64,000 bases of DNA. Source: a bacterium M00.F.Ca.ET.205.01.1.1. Lineage in GTDB: Bacteria > Pseudomonadota > Alphaproteobacteria > Rhizobiales > Rhizobiaceae. Below the pieces are notes generated by a model. That model saw only the letters and a program-made list of their open reading frames with translations, ran no database searches and was not told the origin of the DNA. Numbering within the stretch: the stretch's first letter is position 1; the number at the start of each line of letters is the position of its first letter. This document shows positions 1-8,431 of this stretch, piece after piece. The position numbers and the translations under genes are program-made. Location of the stretch: the NCBI GenBank assembly GCA_004791255.1, contig SRUQ01000012.1, forward strand, positions 1 to 64,000. Reading direction: 5' to 3'.

Positions 1-64
1 CCGCCAGCCTGTTGCCCAGAAAAGCCTCCGCCAGGCTCAACTGACCTGTCTGCTTCACCGCCAT
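1..64 (-). CDS. N-terminus of a probable transposase (partial)
   Basis: Only 21 codons are inside the window; the gene continues past the left edge. The ATG is preceded by a good ribosome binding site (GGAGGG). The peptide begins MAVKQTGQLSLAEAFLG, which resembles the start of IS5-type transposases; that assignment is from memory of the family and rests on very few residues. If right, an insertion sequence lies directly downstream of the binding-protein gene at 391-1638 and may separate it from its permeases. It could instead be any other gene with a similar start. Confidence 0.4.
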   Translation of the reverse strand, partial: MAVKQTGQLSLAEAFLGNRLA

Positions 65-120
65 TGCGATTCCCTCCGAGCGTTCTTCTCAGAGAATCAC
101 AACCAGCTAATTACGCAACA

Positions 121-276
121 GGTCCCTTGTGGGAGAAGGTGGATCGGCGCGCAGCGCCGAGACGGTTGAGGGGTGCTGGACGGGGTGCTGTCGGCGCCAA
201 GCTGGAACACCCCTCATCCGTCGCCTTCGGCGACACCTTCTCCCACAAGGGGAGAAGGGGGAGCGAACCTTCTGGC
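121..276. repeat. Intergenic mosaic repeat R1 with 18-bp inverted arms
   Basis: Perfect inverted arms CCCTTGTGGGAGAAGGTG (124-141) and its complement (234-251) enclose about 90 bases that carry CCCCTCATCC and GCCTTCGGCG blocks. The arms and the CCCTCATC block recur in other intergenic gaps of this window (22.3, 30.8, 30.9, 35.7 and 35.8 kb), so this is a dispersed element resembling rhizobial intergenic mosaic elements. It fills most of the gap 65-390; apart from it and the hairpin at 347-378 I see no gene there. Confidence 0.75.
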
Positions 277-346
277 ACCCCGGATTGGTGATGTAAGCGA
301 GTCTTCTCAACGCGATAGCCCTGCTATTTGAACGAAAACAGTATCC

Positions 347-378
347 GGCCACCCGCCCAGGGAGACAGGCGGGCGGCC
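347..378 (-). terminator. Candidate terminator after the binding-protein gene
   Basis: On the minus strand an 11-bp GC-rich stem with one G-U wobble (arms 347-357 and 368-378) lies 13 bases beyond the stop codon of the solute-binding protein. It is followed, about 10 bases on, by a TTTT stretch rather than an immediate T run, so function as an intrinsic terminator is plausible but not certain. Confidence 0.4.
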
Positions 379-390
379 GGCAGGCGTGCG

Positions 391-1638
391 CTACTTCTGC
401 GGCGCCTGATCGATGATCGACTGCATGGTGTCCTGCGCATTCTTGATGGCGCCGTCGACATCGTCGCCGAAGAACACCTCGTTGACCATCTGCGTCCACG
501 GACCGTTGGCGGAGTTGATCAGGTCGTTGAACACCACCGTGTAGGGCGTCTTGCCCTTGGCCATCGCCTCGGCGGCGACCTGGTAGCGCGGGTCGAGGTC
601 CTTCAGCGCTTCCTTCGCGATGTCGCCACGCACCGGCAGGCTGCCATATTTGGCCAGGATGGTCTGGCCCTCCAGCGAATAGGCAAAGTCGAGGAACTCC
701 TTCACCACATCGATCTTCTTGGTGCCCTTGGTGACGACGAAATTGTCGCCGCCGGCAAAGGACGACCAGCCGCCATCCTTGCCCGGCAGGAAGGTGATGC
801 CGTAGTCGATGTCGGGATATTGGGTGTTGAGCGCGCCGATGGCGAAAGCGCCGGACGGCGAGAGGCCGATCTTGCCGCCGGCAAAGGCGGCAAAGAAATT
901 GGCGCCGGTGTCGGTCTGGGCGCCTTCAGGCACCAGGCCCTTCTTGACCATCGAGCGGTAGAGGTCGACGGCGCCGCGCAGCTGCGGGCTGTCGAGCGTC
1001 GCCTTGGTGCCGTCCTCCGACAGGATGTCGCCGCCCGAGGCCCAGATCAGCGGCGTGAAGGCGAAGATGTTGCAGCCGCCGCAATTGCCGGAGAAGTAGA
1101 AGCCCTTGATGTCGCCGCCAAGCGCGTTGACCTTCTCGGCGTCAGCCTCGATCTCGGCCCAGTTGGTCGGGCCTTTTTCCGGATCCAGCCCGGCCTGCTT
1201 GAACAGCTTCTTATTCCAGATCAGCACCGAGGAGTCGGCCGAGAAGGGCAGGCCATAGATGTGGTCCTTGTAGGTGCCGGTCTTCACATGGGCGGGCGAC
1301 AGGCTGGCGAAATAGGGCAGCGACTTCGCCCAGTCGGTAATGTCCTCCAGCTGGCCGGCGGCGGCGAAGGAGGGCGTGTAGATCAGGTCGAGCGACAGCG
1401 CGTCGGGCGCCGTGCCGCCGGCGGCGGCGGCGCCATATTTCGGGATGATCTCGGCATTGGGGATGATGTCGAGCTTGACCTGGTTCTTATGGCCCTTGTT
1501 GTAGGCGTCGACGACGCGCGGCATGAAGTTCGAGCCGTCGGCGCGCACCCAGATGTTGGCGGTCTCGGCGGCGGCAAGCTGCAGGCCGCAGCCGAGAATC
1601 GCGGCCGTCAGGGCCAGTTTGGAAATCAAAGTCCTCAT
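391..1638 (-). CDS. ABC transporter sugar-type solute-binding protein
   Basis: A 415-residue periplasmic binding protein of the family-1 (MalE/UgpB) type. Residues 1-24 form a signal peptide ending AAA. The body shows the usual alternating lobes, including a GGDNFVV stretch and the C-terminal segment LINSANGPWTQMVNEV typical of this family. The start was set at the ATG with GGAGGAGAAC just upstream, 15 codons inside the longest frame. The LacI regulator gene lies 63 bp upstream in the same direction, so the two are probably co-regulated. No permease or ATPase gene follows; a probable transposase gene begins beyond the terminator. The substrate is unknown, most likely a sugar or polyol judging by the regulator. 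Confidence 0.9.
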   Translation of the reverse strand: MRTLISKLALTAAILGCGLQLAAAETANIWVRADGSNFMPRVVDAYNKGHKNQVKLDIIPNAEIIPKYGAAAAGGTAPDALSLDLIYTPSFAAAGQLEDITDWAKSLPYFASLSPAHVKTGTYKDHIYGLPFSADSSVLIWNKKLFKQAGLDPEKGPTNWAEIEADAEKVNALGGDIKGFYFSGNCGGCNIFAFTPLIWASGGDILSEDGTKATLDSPQLRGAVDLYRSMVKKGLVPEGAQTDTGANFFAAFAGGKIGLSPSGAFAIGALNTQYPDIDYGITFLPGKDGGWSSFAGGDNFVVTKGTKKIDVVKEFLDFAYSLEGQTILAKYGSLPVRGDIAKEALKDLDPRYQVAAEAMAKGKTPYTVVFNDLINSANGPWTQMVNEVFFGDDVDGAIKNAQDTMQSIIDQAPQK

Positions 1639-1701
1639 GTTCTCCTCCTCCATATTTGGCCGCCAAGCGCGGCTTGCCGCCATTGCGCGGCGCTTCGTTT
1701 T

Positions 1702-2745
1702 TCAGCCGTCTTGCAGGCGGCCGCATGACTGACGCACCACCAGCCGGCACGGCAGTTTTCGGATGCCCGGCACGGCGGGCTTGCCGCCGACCAGGGAAAG
1801 CAAGGTCAGCCCGGCCTCGCGGCCGAGAGCTGCCAGGTTCATGTCGACAGAGGTCAGCGGCGGGCGCGTCGCCTCGGCCACGATCTGCCAATTGTCGAAG
1901 CCGATGACGCCGACGTCGCCGGGAACGCTCAAGCCCCGTTCGCGCAAGCCATCGATGACACCGCGCGCGATCTGGTCATTGCCGCAGAAGATCGCCTCCG
2001 GCTTTTCACCCGCGCCGTCGAACAAATGCGCAACCGCCTGATGGCCGAAACTTTCCGTCCATGAGCCGAGCAGCGGCTCCATGGCCGGCAGGCCGTTCTC
2101 GGCAAGCACGGCGCGATAGGCCTCGGCGCGCTCATGCACCACGGCGAAGGTCGACGGACCGGTGACATGGGCGATGCGGCGGCGGCCCAGCCGGCAGAAA
2201 TGCTCGACCGCCAGCCGCGCACCGCCGGCATCGTCGGAGACGAAGGCAACGGCGTCGGGATCTGGCTGGGTGAAGGCGTAGATCACCGGGATGCGCAGAT
2301 TGGAGAGGTCGACCGGCAGATGGCGGTCGATGCGCTTGCCGGTGGCGATGATGCCGTCGACGCGCTTGTCGAGCATCGCCTCGACATGCAACTGGCCGAG
2401 CCGCGGATCCTCCTCGACATTGCACAGGAACACAGAGACGCCGGCGTCGACCAGCGCGTCGGAAATGCCGGCCATCAGCGGCAGCGAAAAGCGGCCATAG
2501 GTATCGTTGGTGAGCAGGCCGACGGTGAAGGAGCGGCGGCGCAACAGGCTCTGCGCCAGGCTGTTGGGGCGGAAGCCGAGGCGCTGCGCGGTCTGGCGGA
2601 TGCGCTCTCGCGTCTCCGTCGTCATCCGGCCCTGGTCGTTGAGCGCCTTGGAGGCGGTGGCGACGCTGACGCCGGCCTCGGTCGCCACGTCACGCAAGGT
2701 GACGGGCTTGGAAAAGACCGGAACTGGCTGGTCGTTCGATGCCAT
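1702..2745 (-). CDS. LacI-family transcriptional regulator
   Basis: A 347-residue repressor with the LacI layout: helix-turn-helix at residues 17-36 (TLRDVATEAGVSVATASKAL), hinge helix containing RPNSLAQSLLRR near 57-70, then a periplasmic-binding-like effector domain (VGLLTNDTYGRF to the end) with the family motif GNDQIARGV. It should bind a sugar-type ligand and control the adjacent binding-protein gene. Two matching near-palindromes GAAAACCTTTTC in the upstream gap (2768-2849) are likely its operators and imply autoregulation. Confidence 0.95.
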   Translation of the reverse strand: MASNDQPVPVFSKPVTLRDVATEAGVSVATASKALNDQGRMTTETRERIRQTAQRLGFRPNSLAQSLLRRRSFTVGLLTNDTYGRFSLPLMAGISDALVDAGVSVFLCNVEEDPRLGQLHVEAMLDKRVDGIIATGKRIDRHLPVDLSNLRIPVIYAFTQPDPDAVAFVSDDAGGARLAVEHFCRLGRRRIAHVTGPSTFAVVHERAEAYRAVLAENGLPAMEPLLGSWTESFGHQAVAHLFDGAGEKPEAIFCGNDQIARGVIDGLRERGLSVPGDVGVIGFDNWQIVAEATRPPLTSVDMNLAALGREAGLTLLSLVGGKPAVPGIRKLPCRLVVRQSCGRLQDG

Positions 2746-2767
2746 CGCGCCGAGGAGTCCTTAGTTG

Positions 2768-2782
2768 GGAAAAGGTTTTCTC
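2768..2782. promoter_or_regulatory. Candidate LacI-type operator 1
   Basis: GGAAAAGGTTTTCTC, palindromic except for its centre, 23 bp upstream of the regulator start codon. The complementary reading GAGAAAACCTTTTCC matches the second site at 2834-2849. LacI-family operators are typically even palindromes of this length. Assignment to this regulator is inference from position. Confidence 0.6.
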
Positions 2783-2833
2783 ACATCGACCGAAGAGAGA
2801 CCCGGCACGCGGCCGAGCCTGGTCCGAAATGTT

Positions 2834-2849
2834 GGAAAAACCTTTTCTC
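2834..2849. promoter_or_regulatory. Candidate LacI-type operator 2
   Basis: GGAAAAACCTTTTCTC, sharing the core GAAAACCTTTTC with the site at 2768-2782 in the opposite orientation, centres about 66 bp apart. That spacing would allow a repressor tetramer or two dimers to act over one promoter. Confidence 0.6.
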
Positions 2850-3034
2850 AAGTCAGGCTAGGCGAGATCGGCGGCTTGTTCAAGGGGAAATGTTGGCGTC
2901 GTCGATCGTTTCGCGACCGATTGGGCGGCGGCGGATTTTCCAGAGGGATTCCGGGACAAGGCGGGAGGTGTCAGCGAAGTGTTAATCGCTTGCGCGCGAT
3001 GATGGGTATTCGTCAAGACAGCAGAGCCCCCGCA

Positions 3035-4108
3035 ATGTCCGACACGCCCTACAGTCCCAAAGGTTCGGCGCGGCCCACCGCTTCGCCTCGACGCGGGGAG
3101 AGCGGGCAGGATGCGCGTTCGGCCGAGCGTCGCCGCGACGCCACCATCGCCGGGCTGAGGGCGGAGCTTGCGGCGCAGGCGGCGATGATCGCCAGGCAGG
3201 ATGTTTCACTGGCGCACAGCCGCAAGATCTTCGACCGCGCCTCGGCCGCCGCGCGCATCGGCGTGTGGGAATGCAGCCTGCCCGACGAGCGGCTCACCTG
3301 GACCGATGTGGTCTATGATTTGTTCGACCTACCGCGCGGCGCGGCGCTCGACCGCTCGGAGATCGTCAAATGCTATCCGGAGGAGTCGCGCAAGGCGCTG
3401 ACCACTTTGCGCAGCCGGGCCATTGCCGAACGCAACGGCTTCACCCTCGATGCCGAGATCACCACCTTTGCCGGCCACAGCCGCTGGATCCGCATCACCG
3501 CCACCGTCGAGTGCGAGGCGGGCGAGCCGGTGCGCATCTTCGGCATGAAGCAGGACATCACCGACGAGAAGATCCTTTCGGACCGGATGCGCTACATGGC
3601 CGAGTTCGACGCCATGACCGGATTGGCCAACCGCGCCCGGTTCCAGGCGCGGCTTGCGCATGCCGATGCGAGCCGCCCACTCTCAGCGCTGCTACTGATC
3701 GATCTCGATGGGTTCAAGTCGGTCAACGACACGTTCGGCCATATCGTCGGCGATGAATGCCTGATGGAAGCCGCCCGACGGCTTGCAGGGGGCTGCGGCG
3801 ATGCGGAACTGGTGGCGCGTGTCGGCGGTGACGAATTCGCGGTGCTGGTCGGGCCGCATCTCGACCGTGGCGCGGTCGCGGACCTGGCGCGCCGCATAAT
3901 AGAGGCAATGGCCCAGCCTGTCGCGGCCTGCGGCCAGTCGCTCAGGCTCGGCGCGTCGATCGGCATCGCCTTCGCCGGGGCGGGTCAGCCGTGCGAGCTG
4001 TTCGCGCAAGCCGACACCGCGCTCTATGCCGCCAAGGCGGCGGGGCGCAATACGTTCCGCATCTTCAAGGCCGAGCCGGGCGCGAAAGGCCACAGCGCCG
4101 CAGCGTGA
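3035..4108 (+). CDS. PAS-GGDEF diguanylate cyclase
   Basis: A 357-residue soluble protein: low-complexity N-terminus, short coiled-coil stretch (LRAELAAQAAMIARQDVSLA), a PAS/PAC sensor domain ending FGMKQDITDEK, and a C-terminal GGDEF domain with an intact GGDEF signature at residues 264-268, predicting synthesis of cyclic di-GMP from GTP. The positions five residues before the signature lack RxxD, so product inhibition through the I-site is not expected. No transmembrane segment is visible. The start is uncertain: ATG at 3035 was chosen, but in-frame ATGs at 2999 and 3002 exist and none has a strong ribosome binding site. Confidence 0.88.
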   Translation: MSDTPYSPKGSARPTASPRRGESGQDARSAERRRDATIAGLRAELAAQAAMIARQDVSLAHSRKIFDRASAAARIGVWECSLPDERLTWTDVVYDLFDLPRGAALDRSEIVKCYPEESRKALTTLRSRAIAERNGFTLDAEITTFAGHSRWIRITATVECEAGEPVRIFGMKQDITDEKILSDRMRYMAEFDAMTGLANRARFQARLAHADASRPLSALLLIDLDGFKSVNDTFGHIVGDECLMEAARRLAGGCGDAELVARVGGDEFAVLVGPHLDRGAVADLARRIIEAMAQPVAACGQSLRLGASIGIAFAGAGQPCELFAQADTALYAAKAAGRNTFRIFKAEPGAKGHSAAA

Positions 4109-4133
4109 GGATCTGGAGGGGGCCGGCTCCCGG

Positions 4134-4355
4134 CTAAGCCTTCTTCTTTTTCGTCGGCGGGTTCAGGGCTTCCGCGGCGCGGTCTGCCTCTTCCTTGGCC
4201 AGCCGCAATTCCCGCAGCCTTGCGGTCTTGATCTCCCTGGCCTTGGCCTCGGACATGTACTCGGCGGTCGCCTTGCTGCGTTCCGCCGTTTTCTTCTGCT
4301 TGTCGACAAAACGAGCTTCAGCTTTTTGCATCATCGTCTGATTGCCGTTGGCCAT
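4134..4355 (-). CDS. Small, highly charged conserved protein
   Basis: A 73-residue protein rich in Lys, Glu, Ala and Arg, predicted almost entirely helical or coiled coil, with a KKKKA tail. The ATG follows AAGGAGATTTT at good spacing, which rules out the longer upstream start. I recognise it only as a short basic protein type common in rhizobial genomes; function unknown. The AT-rich upstream region (4356-4510) contains two small inverted repeats that may carry its promoter. Confidence 0.75.
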   Translation of the reverse strand: MANGNQTMMQKAEARFVDKQKKTAERSKATAEYMSEAKAREIKTARLRELRLAKEEADRAAEALNPPTKKKKA

Positions 4356-4720
4356 CAGTAAAATCTCCTTGTGTCCGAAATCGTGAAAGTGAACTTGCAT
4401 GATAAATAGGCACGCGGTCGATAAAATTCAATTTTTTGAATTATTTATGGCCATTCGCGATGTCGGGAAACCGGAAGGCGAAATAGTATTTGAATATTTG
4501 ATTCAACCGGCTCGATCTTGCAGATGGGCAGCATGAAAGCGCCGACGCCGCACTTGCGCGGCAGAAGCATTTGGCCGAGCATCCGCGATCATCGCGGCGG
4601 TGATCCTGATCTTGCGGCTTTCGCGGGGGCTGGAATTCACGCTAGTATGGCCCGGATGGGTGCAGCGCTGCGGTGGCGGCGCATCGAAGCAACCGCCATT
4701 TTCATTGCGGAGACAAGTTC
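4356..4720. other. AT-rich intergenic region with two small dyads
   Basis: No convincing gene in this 365-bp gap. The first half is clearly richer in A/T than its surroundings and contains AATTCAATTTTTTGAATT (4425-4442, 7-bp arms) and TTGAAT-ATTTG-ATTCAA (4490-4506). Both dyads use TTGAA/TTCAA halves. They are placed to regulate the small basic protein to the left, or the sulfoxide reductase to the right. Confidence 0.5.
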
Positions 4721-5218
4721 ATGTTCGCGGCCAAGGCCATCGACACGTCAGACAAGGCCGCGTTCTACCGAGACCTCGCGGCCCAACTCAAAGCGCTGCT
4801 CGAGGGAGAGAACGACTCAATCGCCAATGCCGCCAACACGTCGGCGCTGATCTTGCAGATGGTGCCTGACCTCAACTGGGCCGGTTTCTATTTCCTGGCG
4901 TCCGACGAGGAGCTGGTGCTCGGTCCGTTCCAGGGCAAGCCGGCCTGCGTGCGCATCGCCGTCGGCAAGGGCGTGTGCGGCATGGCGGTCGAGCTTGGCA
5001 CCTCGATGCTGATCAAGGACGTGCATGATTTCCCCGGCCATATCGCCTGCGATGCCGCCTCGCGTTCGGAGCTGGTCGTGCTGCTCGAGGACGAGGAGGG
5101 CGTGTTCGGCGTGCTCGACCTCGACAGCCCGCTGCCCGGCCGCTTCGACAAGGCCGACCAGGCGGGCATCGAGGCGCTGGCAGCGATCTATGTCGCGGCG
5201 AGTTCTTTCGCGGATTGA
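4721..5218 (+). CDS. msrC: Free methionine-(R)-sulfoxide reductase (GAF domain)
   Basis: A 165-residue single GAF domain. Cys76, Cys86 and Cys110 have exactly the spacing of the three cysteines of the E. coli enzyme (84, 94, 118), of which the last is catalytic and the others resolve the disulfide. Family motifs LNWAGFYF, LGPFQGKPAC and GVFGVLDLDSP are all present. The enzyme reduces free L-methionine-(R)-sulfoxide in the cytoplasm with thioredoxin as donor. ATG at 4721 has GGAGA upstream and gives the normal family length; the upstream in-frame ATG does not. Confidence 0.95.
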   Translation: MFAAKAIDTSDKAAFYRDLAAQLKALLEGENDSIANAANTSALILQMVPDLNWAGFYFLASDEELVLGPFQGKPACVRIAVGKGVCGMAVELGTSMLIKDVHDFPGHIACDAASRSELVVLLEDEEGVFGVLDLDSPLPGRFDKADQAGIEALAAIYVAASSFAD

Positions 5219-5284
5219 ACTGCCTTCAGGTCGCGGCTACGGGCTGCCGCCCGGCGCATGCCTGGAGGCCGCGCTCAGCCTACT

Positions 5285-6346
5285 TCAGGCGAACTTCACC
5301 AGCATCAGGCTGAAGCCGCCGATGAACAGGAAGGCGGAGAAGGCAAGCGCCAGCGGGCGCAGGCCGCGCGAGCGCAATTGCGAAATGTCGGCTTGCAGGC
5401 CCATGGCGGCGAGGCCCATGGTCAGCATGATCGTGGTAGCGAGCGCCATTGCCGATTTCGCCTCGGCGGGAACCGCGACAAGGCTGTTCAGCGCCACGAC
5501 GGCGACGAAGGCGGCGACGAACCAGGGCATGGGTGCCCGTGCGGCCGACTGGCTGCCGCTGCGGCGGCGCGCCATCAGGCCGAGCGCGATGACCATCGGC
5601 GCCAGCATGGAAACGCGGGTGAGCTTGGCAACAGTGGCGATCTCGCCGGATTGGGCGCCGTTCTGGAAGCCGGCGCCGATGACCTGTGCCACCTCATGGA
5701 TCGAGGCGCCGGCCCACAGGCCGAACGCGTGCTGGTCGAGGCCGAGCACAGGCGCCAGCAGCGGGAAGCCGAGCATCGCGATGGTGCCGAACAGAGTGAT
5801 CAAGGCGACGGCATAGGTGACGTCCTCGTCGCGCGCATCGGTGACGATGTTGGTGGCGACGATGGCCGAGGCGCCGCAGATCGAGGTGCCGGCGGCGATC
5901 AATTGCGCCAGCTTGCGGTCGACGCCGATCAGCCGGCCGAGCGTTGTCGTGAACAGGAAGGTGGCGCCGAGCGTGGCGGCGACGATGCCGACGCCGCCGG
6001 CGCCGATCGAGACGACCTGGCCGAGCGTCAGCTGGAAGCCGAGCAGCACGATGGCGAAGCGTAGCAGACGCTTCTGCGAGAAGGCGATGCCGGCCTTGGC
6101 ATGCGCCGGGGCGCCGAGCACGTTGGAGTAGACCATGCCGGCAACGACGGCCAGGATCATCGGGCTGAACAGGGCAAGACCGGAGACATTATGGGCCGAG
6201 AAGGCGACGGCCGTGATCATCGCCACCAGCACGATGCCGGGCACGATGCCGTTCCACACCGCATCGAGGCGCTTGCGGCCCTGCGCCAGATCGGCGGAAA
6301 TCAGGGCTTTCGGAATATCGTTCGCGATGTTGGTCAGGGAAGACAA
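5285..6346 (-). CDS. YeiH-family putative sulfate exporter
   Basis: About 353 residues with some ten hydrophobic helices; family motifs include GMVYSNVLG, LLGFQLTLGQV, GTSICGASAI and WAGASIHEVAQVIGAG, diagnostic of the UPF0324/YeiH family of inner-membrane anion exporters linked to sulfite or sulfate stress. I set the start at TTG 6346, which has GGAG seven bases upstream; the longer frame reaching 6403 has an N-terminus not expected for the family. A dyad at 6402-6418 lies upstream of this start. Confidence 0.85.
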   Translation of the reverse strand: MSSLTNIANDIPKALISADLAQGRKRLDAVWNGIVPGIVLVAMITAVAFSAHNVSGLALFSPMILAVVAGMVYSNVLGAPAHAKAGIAFSQKRLLRFAIVLLGFQLTLGQVVSIGAGGVGIVAATLGATFLFTTTLGRLIGVDRKLAQLIAAGTSICGASAIVATNIVTDARDEDVTYAVALITLFGTIAMLGFPLLAPVLGLDQHAFGLWAGASIHEVAQVIGAGFQNGAQSGEIATVAKLTRVSMLAPMVIALGLMARRRSGSQSAARAPMPWFVAAFVAVVALNSLVAVPAEAKSAMALATTIMLTMGLAAMGLQADISQLRSRGLRPLALAFSAFLFIGGFSLMLVKFA

Positions 6347-6401
6347 TGCAATGCTCCAGGCGGGTACACCGGAGAAATGCCATTCCACAACCAATCTTTC
6401 C

Positions 6402-6418
6402 AACGAATTATTTTCGTT
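6402..6418. promoter_or_regulatory. Inverted repeat upstream of the YeiH gene
   Basis: AACGAA-TTATT-TTCGTT, a perfect 6-bp dyad with a 5-base spacer, 56 bp before the TTG start, in an AT-rich promoter region. YeiH genes are often controlled by LysR proteins, whose sites have this kind of interrupted dyad, but no regulator gene is adjacent here. Confidence 0.5.
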
Positions 6419-6451
6419 AGAATGATCGATTTTTCCGAATGATTGGAGCCG

Positions 6452-7024
6452 TCAATCGAGTGTCGCGCCTTGCTTTGCACCGCCACCTGTGCGCGCATCA
6501 TAGTCGTCATTGACCTTTTGCATGCGGTCATAGCCTGCCTGATTGATCTTGCCGGCTTCGCGGTCAATGCTGCTGCACGCGCTGGAGAAGGAACTCAGCT
6601 TTCTGTCGAGTTCGCCTGCGGCGGATTTGTACAGTTTCACATGTCCGTTCTCGTGGACGACAATGGCGGCAACGAACCGGTTCCAGCGCTTTTGCACGTC
6701 GGGCGAAAGCTTCGTGCCGGCCTTCAGCCTGGGCAGCAGCAGGTCAAACCGCAGCGAGATCGTAACGTTGGTCAGCTTGCATTGCTTGCCGGTCGGCTTC
6801 CAGGAGTAATCGGTCCGGGCATGCCATTTCGTTTCCGCGTTGAAGCCGCTATGGGCGCGCCTGAGGGCGCGCTGCAGTTCGGCCGGAGTGCCGCCGCTCA
6901 CCTCGAAATACTGGGTAAATTCCGTCGTCCTGAGCCGTGCGTCGGCTTCGACGGTGCCCAGCGCGGACGCGACCAGGGCGGCGACGATCAATGCCAGGGG
7001 TCGACTGTGACGAAACGCTGCCAT
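6452..7024 (-). CDS. Secreted DUF922-type Zn-dependent protease
   Basis: A 190-residue protein with a signal peptide (residues 1-29, ending ADA) and the DUF922 fold. The zinc motif HENGH sits at residues 124-128, preceded by the family pattern W-N-R-F-V-A-A-I-V-V, where the two His bind Zn and Glu is the catalytic base. Two later cysteines (CSS region) could form a disulfide with Cys82. ATG has GAGGAG upstream. Likely exported to the periplasm; substrate unknown. It lies 60 bp downstream of the SnoaL-like gene in the same direction, which may be fortuitous. Confidence 0.85.
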   Translation of the reverse strand: MAAFRHSRPLALIVAALVASALGTVEADARLRTTEFTQYFEVSGGTPAELQRALRRAHSGFNAETKWHARTDYSWKPTGKQCKLTNVTISLRFDLLLPRLKAGTKLSPDVQKRWNRFVAAIVVHENGHVKLYKSAAGELDRKLSSFSSACSSIDREAGKINQAGYDRMQKVNDDYDARTGGGAKQGATLD

Positions 7025-7083
7025 GCACGCTCCTCAATGGAGATCATTGGTGGCACGGCGCAACAACAGGCCGCAAGCCGTGA

Positions 7084-7461
7084 TCAAAGCTGCGCTTCGA
7101 TGGCCGCCTTGTCGATCACGGACCAGACGTTCCTGATCCTGTCGTCGAGAAATTCATAGAAGACGTTCTCGCTGAACGAGACTTTCTTGCCGTTTATCGG
7201 GAGGTCGAAGAAGGTTCCCTTCGGCGTGCAGTTGAACTGCAGGCGGCTGGCGATGAAGGGCGGCTCCGAGATCAAGAGCTGGATGTCGAAATAGAGGTCC
7301 GGAATTTCCCGAAAATCCCGCTCCAGCATGGCCCGGTAGCCCGACAGGCCGACCCGCTCGCTGTTGTAGTGCACCTCGTCATGGACGAAGCGGTGCAGGC
7401 TCTGCCAATCCTGATTGTTGAGGCAGTCGATATAGCCTCTGTAGAGTTCGGTCCCGGTCAT
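7084..7461 (-). CDS. SnoaL-like / ester cyclase family protein
   Basis: A 125-residue NTF2-like fold protein (LYRGYIDCLNNQDWQSLHRFV at the start, then an alpha+beta cone pattern through SENVFYEFLDDRI). Members include polyketide cyclases and many uncharacterised stress or catabolic proteins; the size matches a single complete domain. The ATG follows CGGAGCA. No pathway partner is evident next door, so the function stays open. Confidence 0.8.
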   Translation of the reverse strand: MTGTELYRGYIDCLNNQDWQSLHRFVHDEVHYNSERVGLSGYRAMLERDFREIPDLYFDIQLLISEPPFIASRLQFNCTPKGTFFDLPINGKKVSFSENVFYEFLDDRIRNVWSVIDKAAIEAQL

Positions 7462-7535
7462 CGGCGATTGCTCCGTCGCGCTATGAAAAGATCTCGCTCA
7501 ATCCGCAAGATAGAACGACCGCGGATACAATCCAG

Positions 7536-8429
7536 CTAGCCCCGATGCCGCAAGGCTTCGACCAGCAGCGAGAACGCCGGCGTCGCCTGGCGGCGGCTGG
7601 GGTAATAGAGGTGGTAGCCGGGGAAGGGCGGGCACCAGTCGGCCAGCACCCGCACGAGCCGGCCGTCCGTCAGATGAGCGCTCACTTGGTCCTCGGGTAG
7701 GTAGGCGAGGCCGAGGCCCGCCAGCACGGCGTTCAGCCGCAGCGAGGCGATGTTGAACACGAGCTGGCCTTCGACGCGCACCTTCAACTCGCGGCCGGCC
7801 TTTTCGAATTCCCAGGCATAGAGCCCGCCATAGGTCGGCAGGCGTAAATTGATGCAATTGTAGGCGGTCAGGTCCTGCGGCGTGCGCGGCTTCGGCCTGG
7901 TCGCGAAATAGGCCGGCGATCCGACCACCGCCATGCGCATGTCGGGGCCGATGCGCACGGCGATCATGTCGCGCGCCACCTGTTCGCCCAGCCGCACGCC
8001 GGCGTCGTAACGCTCGGCGACGATGTCGGTCAGGCCGTAGTCGACGATGACCTCGATCCTGATATCGGGATAGTCCGGCAGCAGCCGGGCGATCGCCGGC
8101 CACAGGATGGTGTCGGCGGAATGCTCGCCGGCGGTGATGCGGATGGTGCCGGCGGGTTTTTCGCGCAGCGCGCTCAAGGCGGCGAGCTCGCTCTCGATCT
8201 CGTCGAGCCTCGGTCCGATTGTGTTGGCCAGGCGCTCGCCGGCTTCGGTGGGCGAGACGCTGCGGGTGGTGCGGGTGAGCAGCCGCACGCCCAGACGCTC
8301 CTCCAGCGCCCGCAAAGTATGGCTGAGCGCCGATTGCGAAACACCAAGTCGCGCCGCCGCCTTGGTGAAACTCCTTTCGCGCGCCACAGCGAGGAAGGCG
8401 GTAAGCTCGTTGAGATTGTCACGCGGCAT
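7536..8429 (-). CDS. LysR-family regulator of the cupin/AKR/SDR operon
   Basis: A 297-residue LysR protein: N-terminal winged helix (LNELTAFLAVARERSF..., with SQSALSHTLRALEERLG recognition region), linker, then a periplasmic-binding-like co-inducer domain. It is transcribed away from the cupin operon at 8558-10964 across a 128-bp gap, the classic arrangement for a LysR activator of the neighbouring genes. A T-N11-A-type dyad, ATGAG-CATTC-CTCAT, lies only 3 bp upstream of its start (8432-8446), suggesting autorepression. Confidence 0.93.
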   Translation of the reverse strand: MPRDNLNELTAFLAVARERSFTKAAARLGVSQSALSHTLRALEERLGVRLLTRTTRSVSPTEAGERLANTIGPRLDEIESELAALSALREKPAGTIRITAGEHSADTILWPAIARLLPDYPDIRIEVIVDYGLTDIVAERYDAGVRLGEQVARDMIAVRIGPDMRMAVVGSPAYFATRPKPRTPQDLTAYNCINLRLPTYGGLYAWEFEKAGRELKVRVEGQLVFNIASLRLNAVLAGLGLAYLPEDQVSAHLTDGRLVRVLADWCPPFPGYHLYYPSRRQATPAFSLLVEALRHRG

Positions 8430-8431
8430 TG

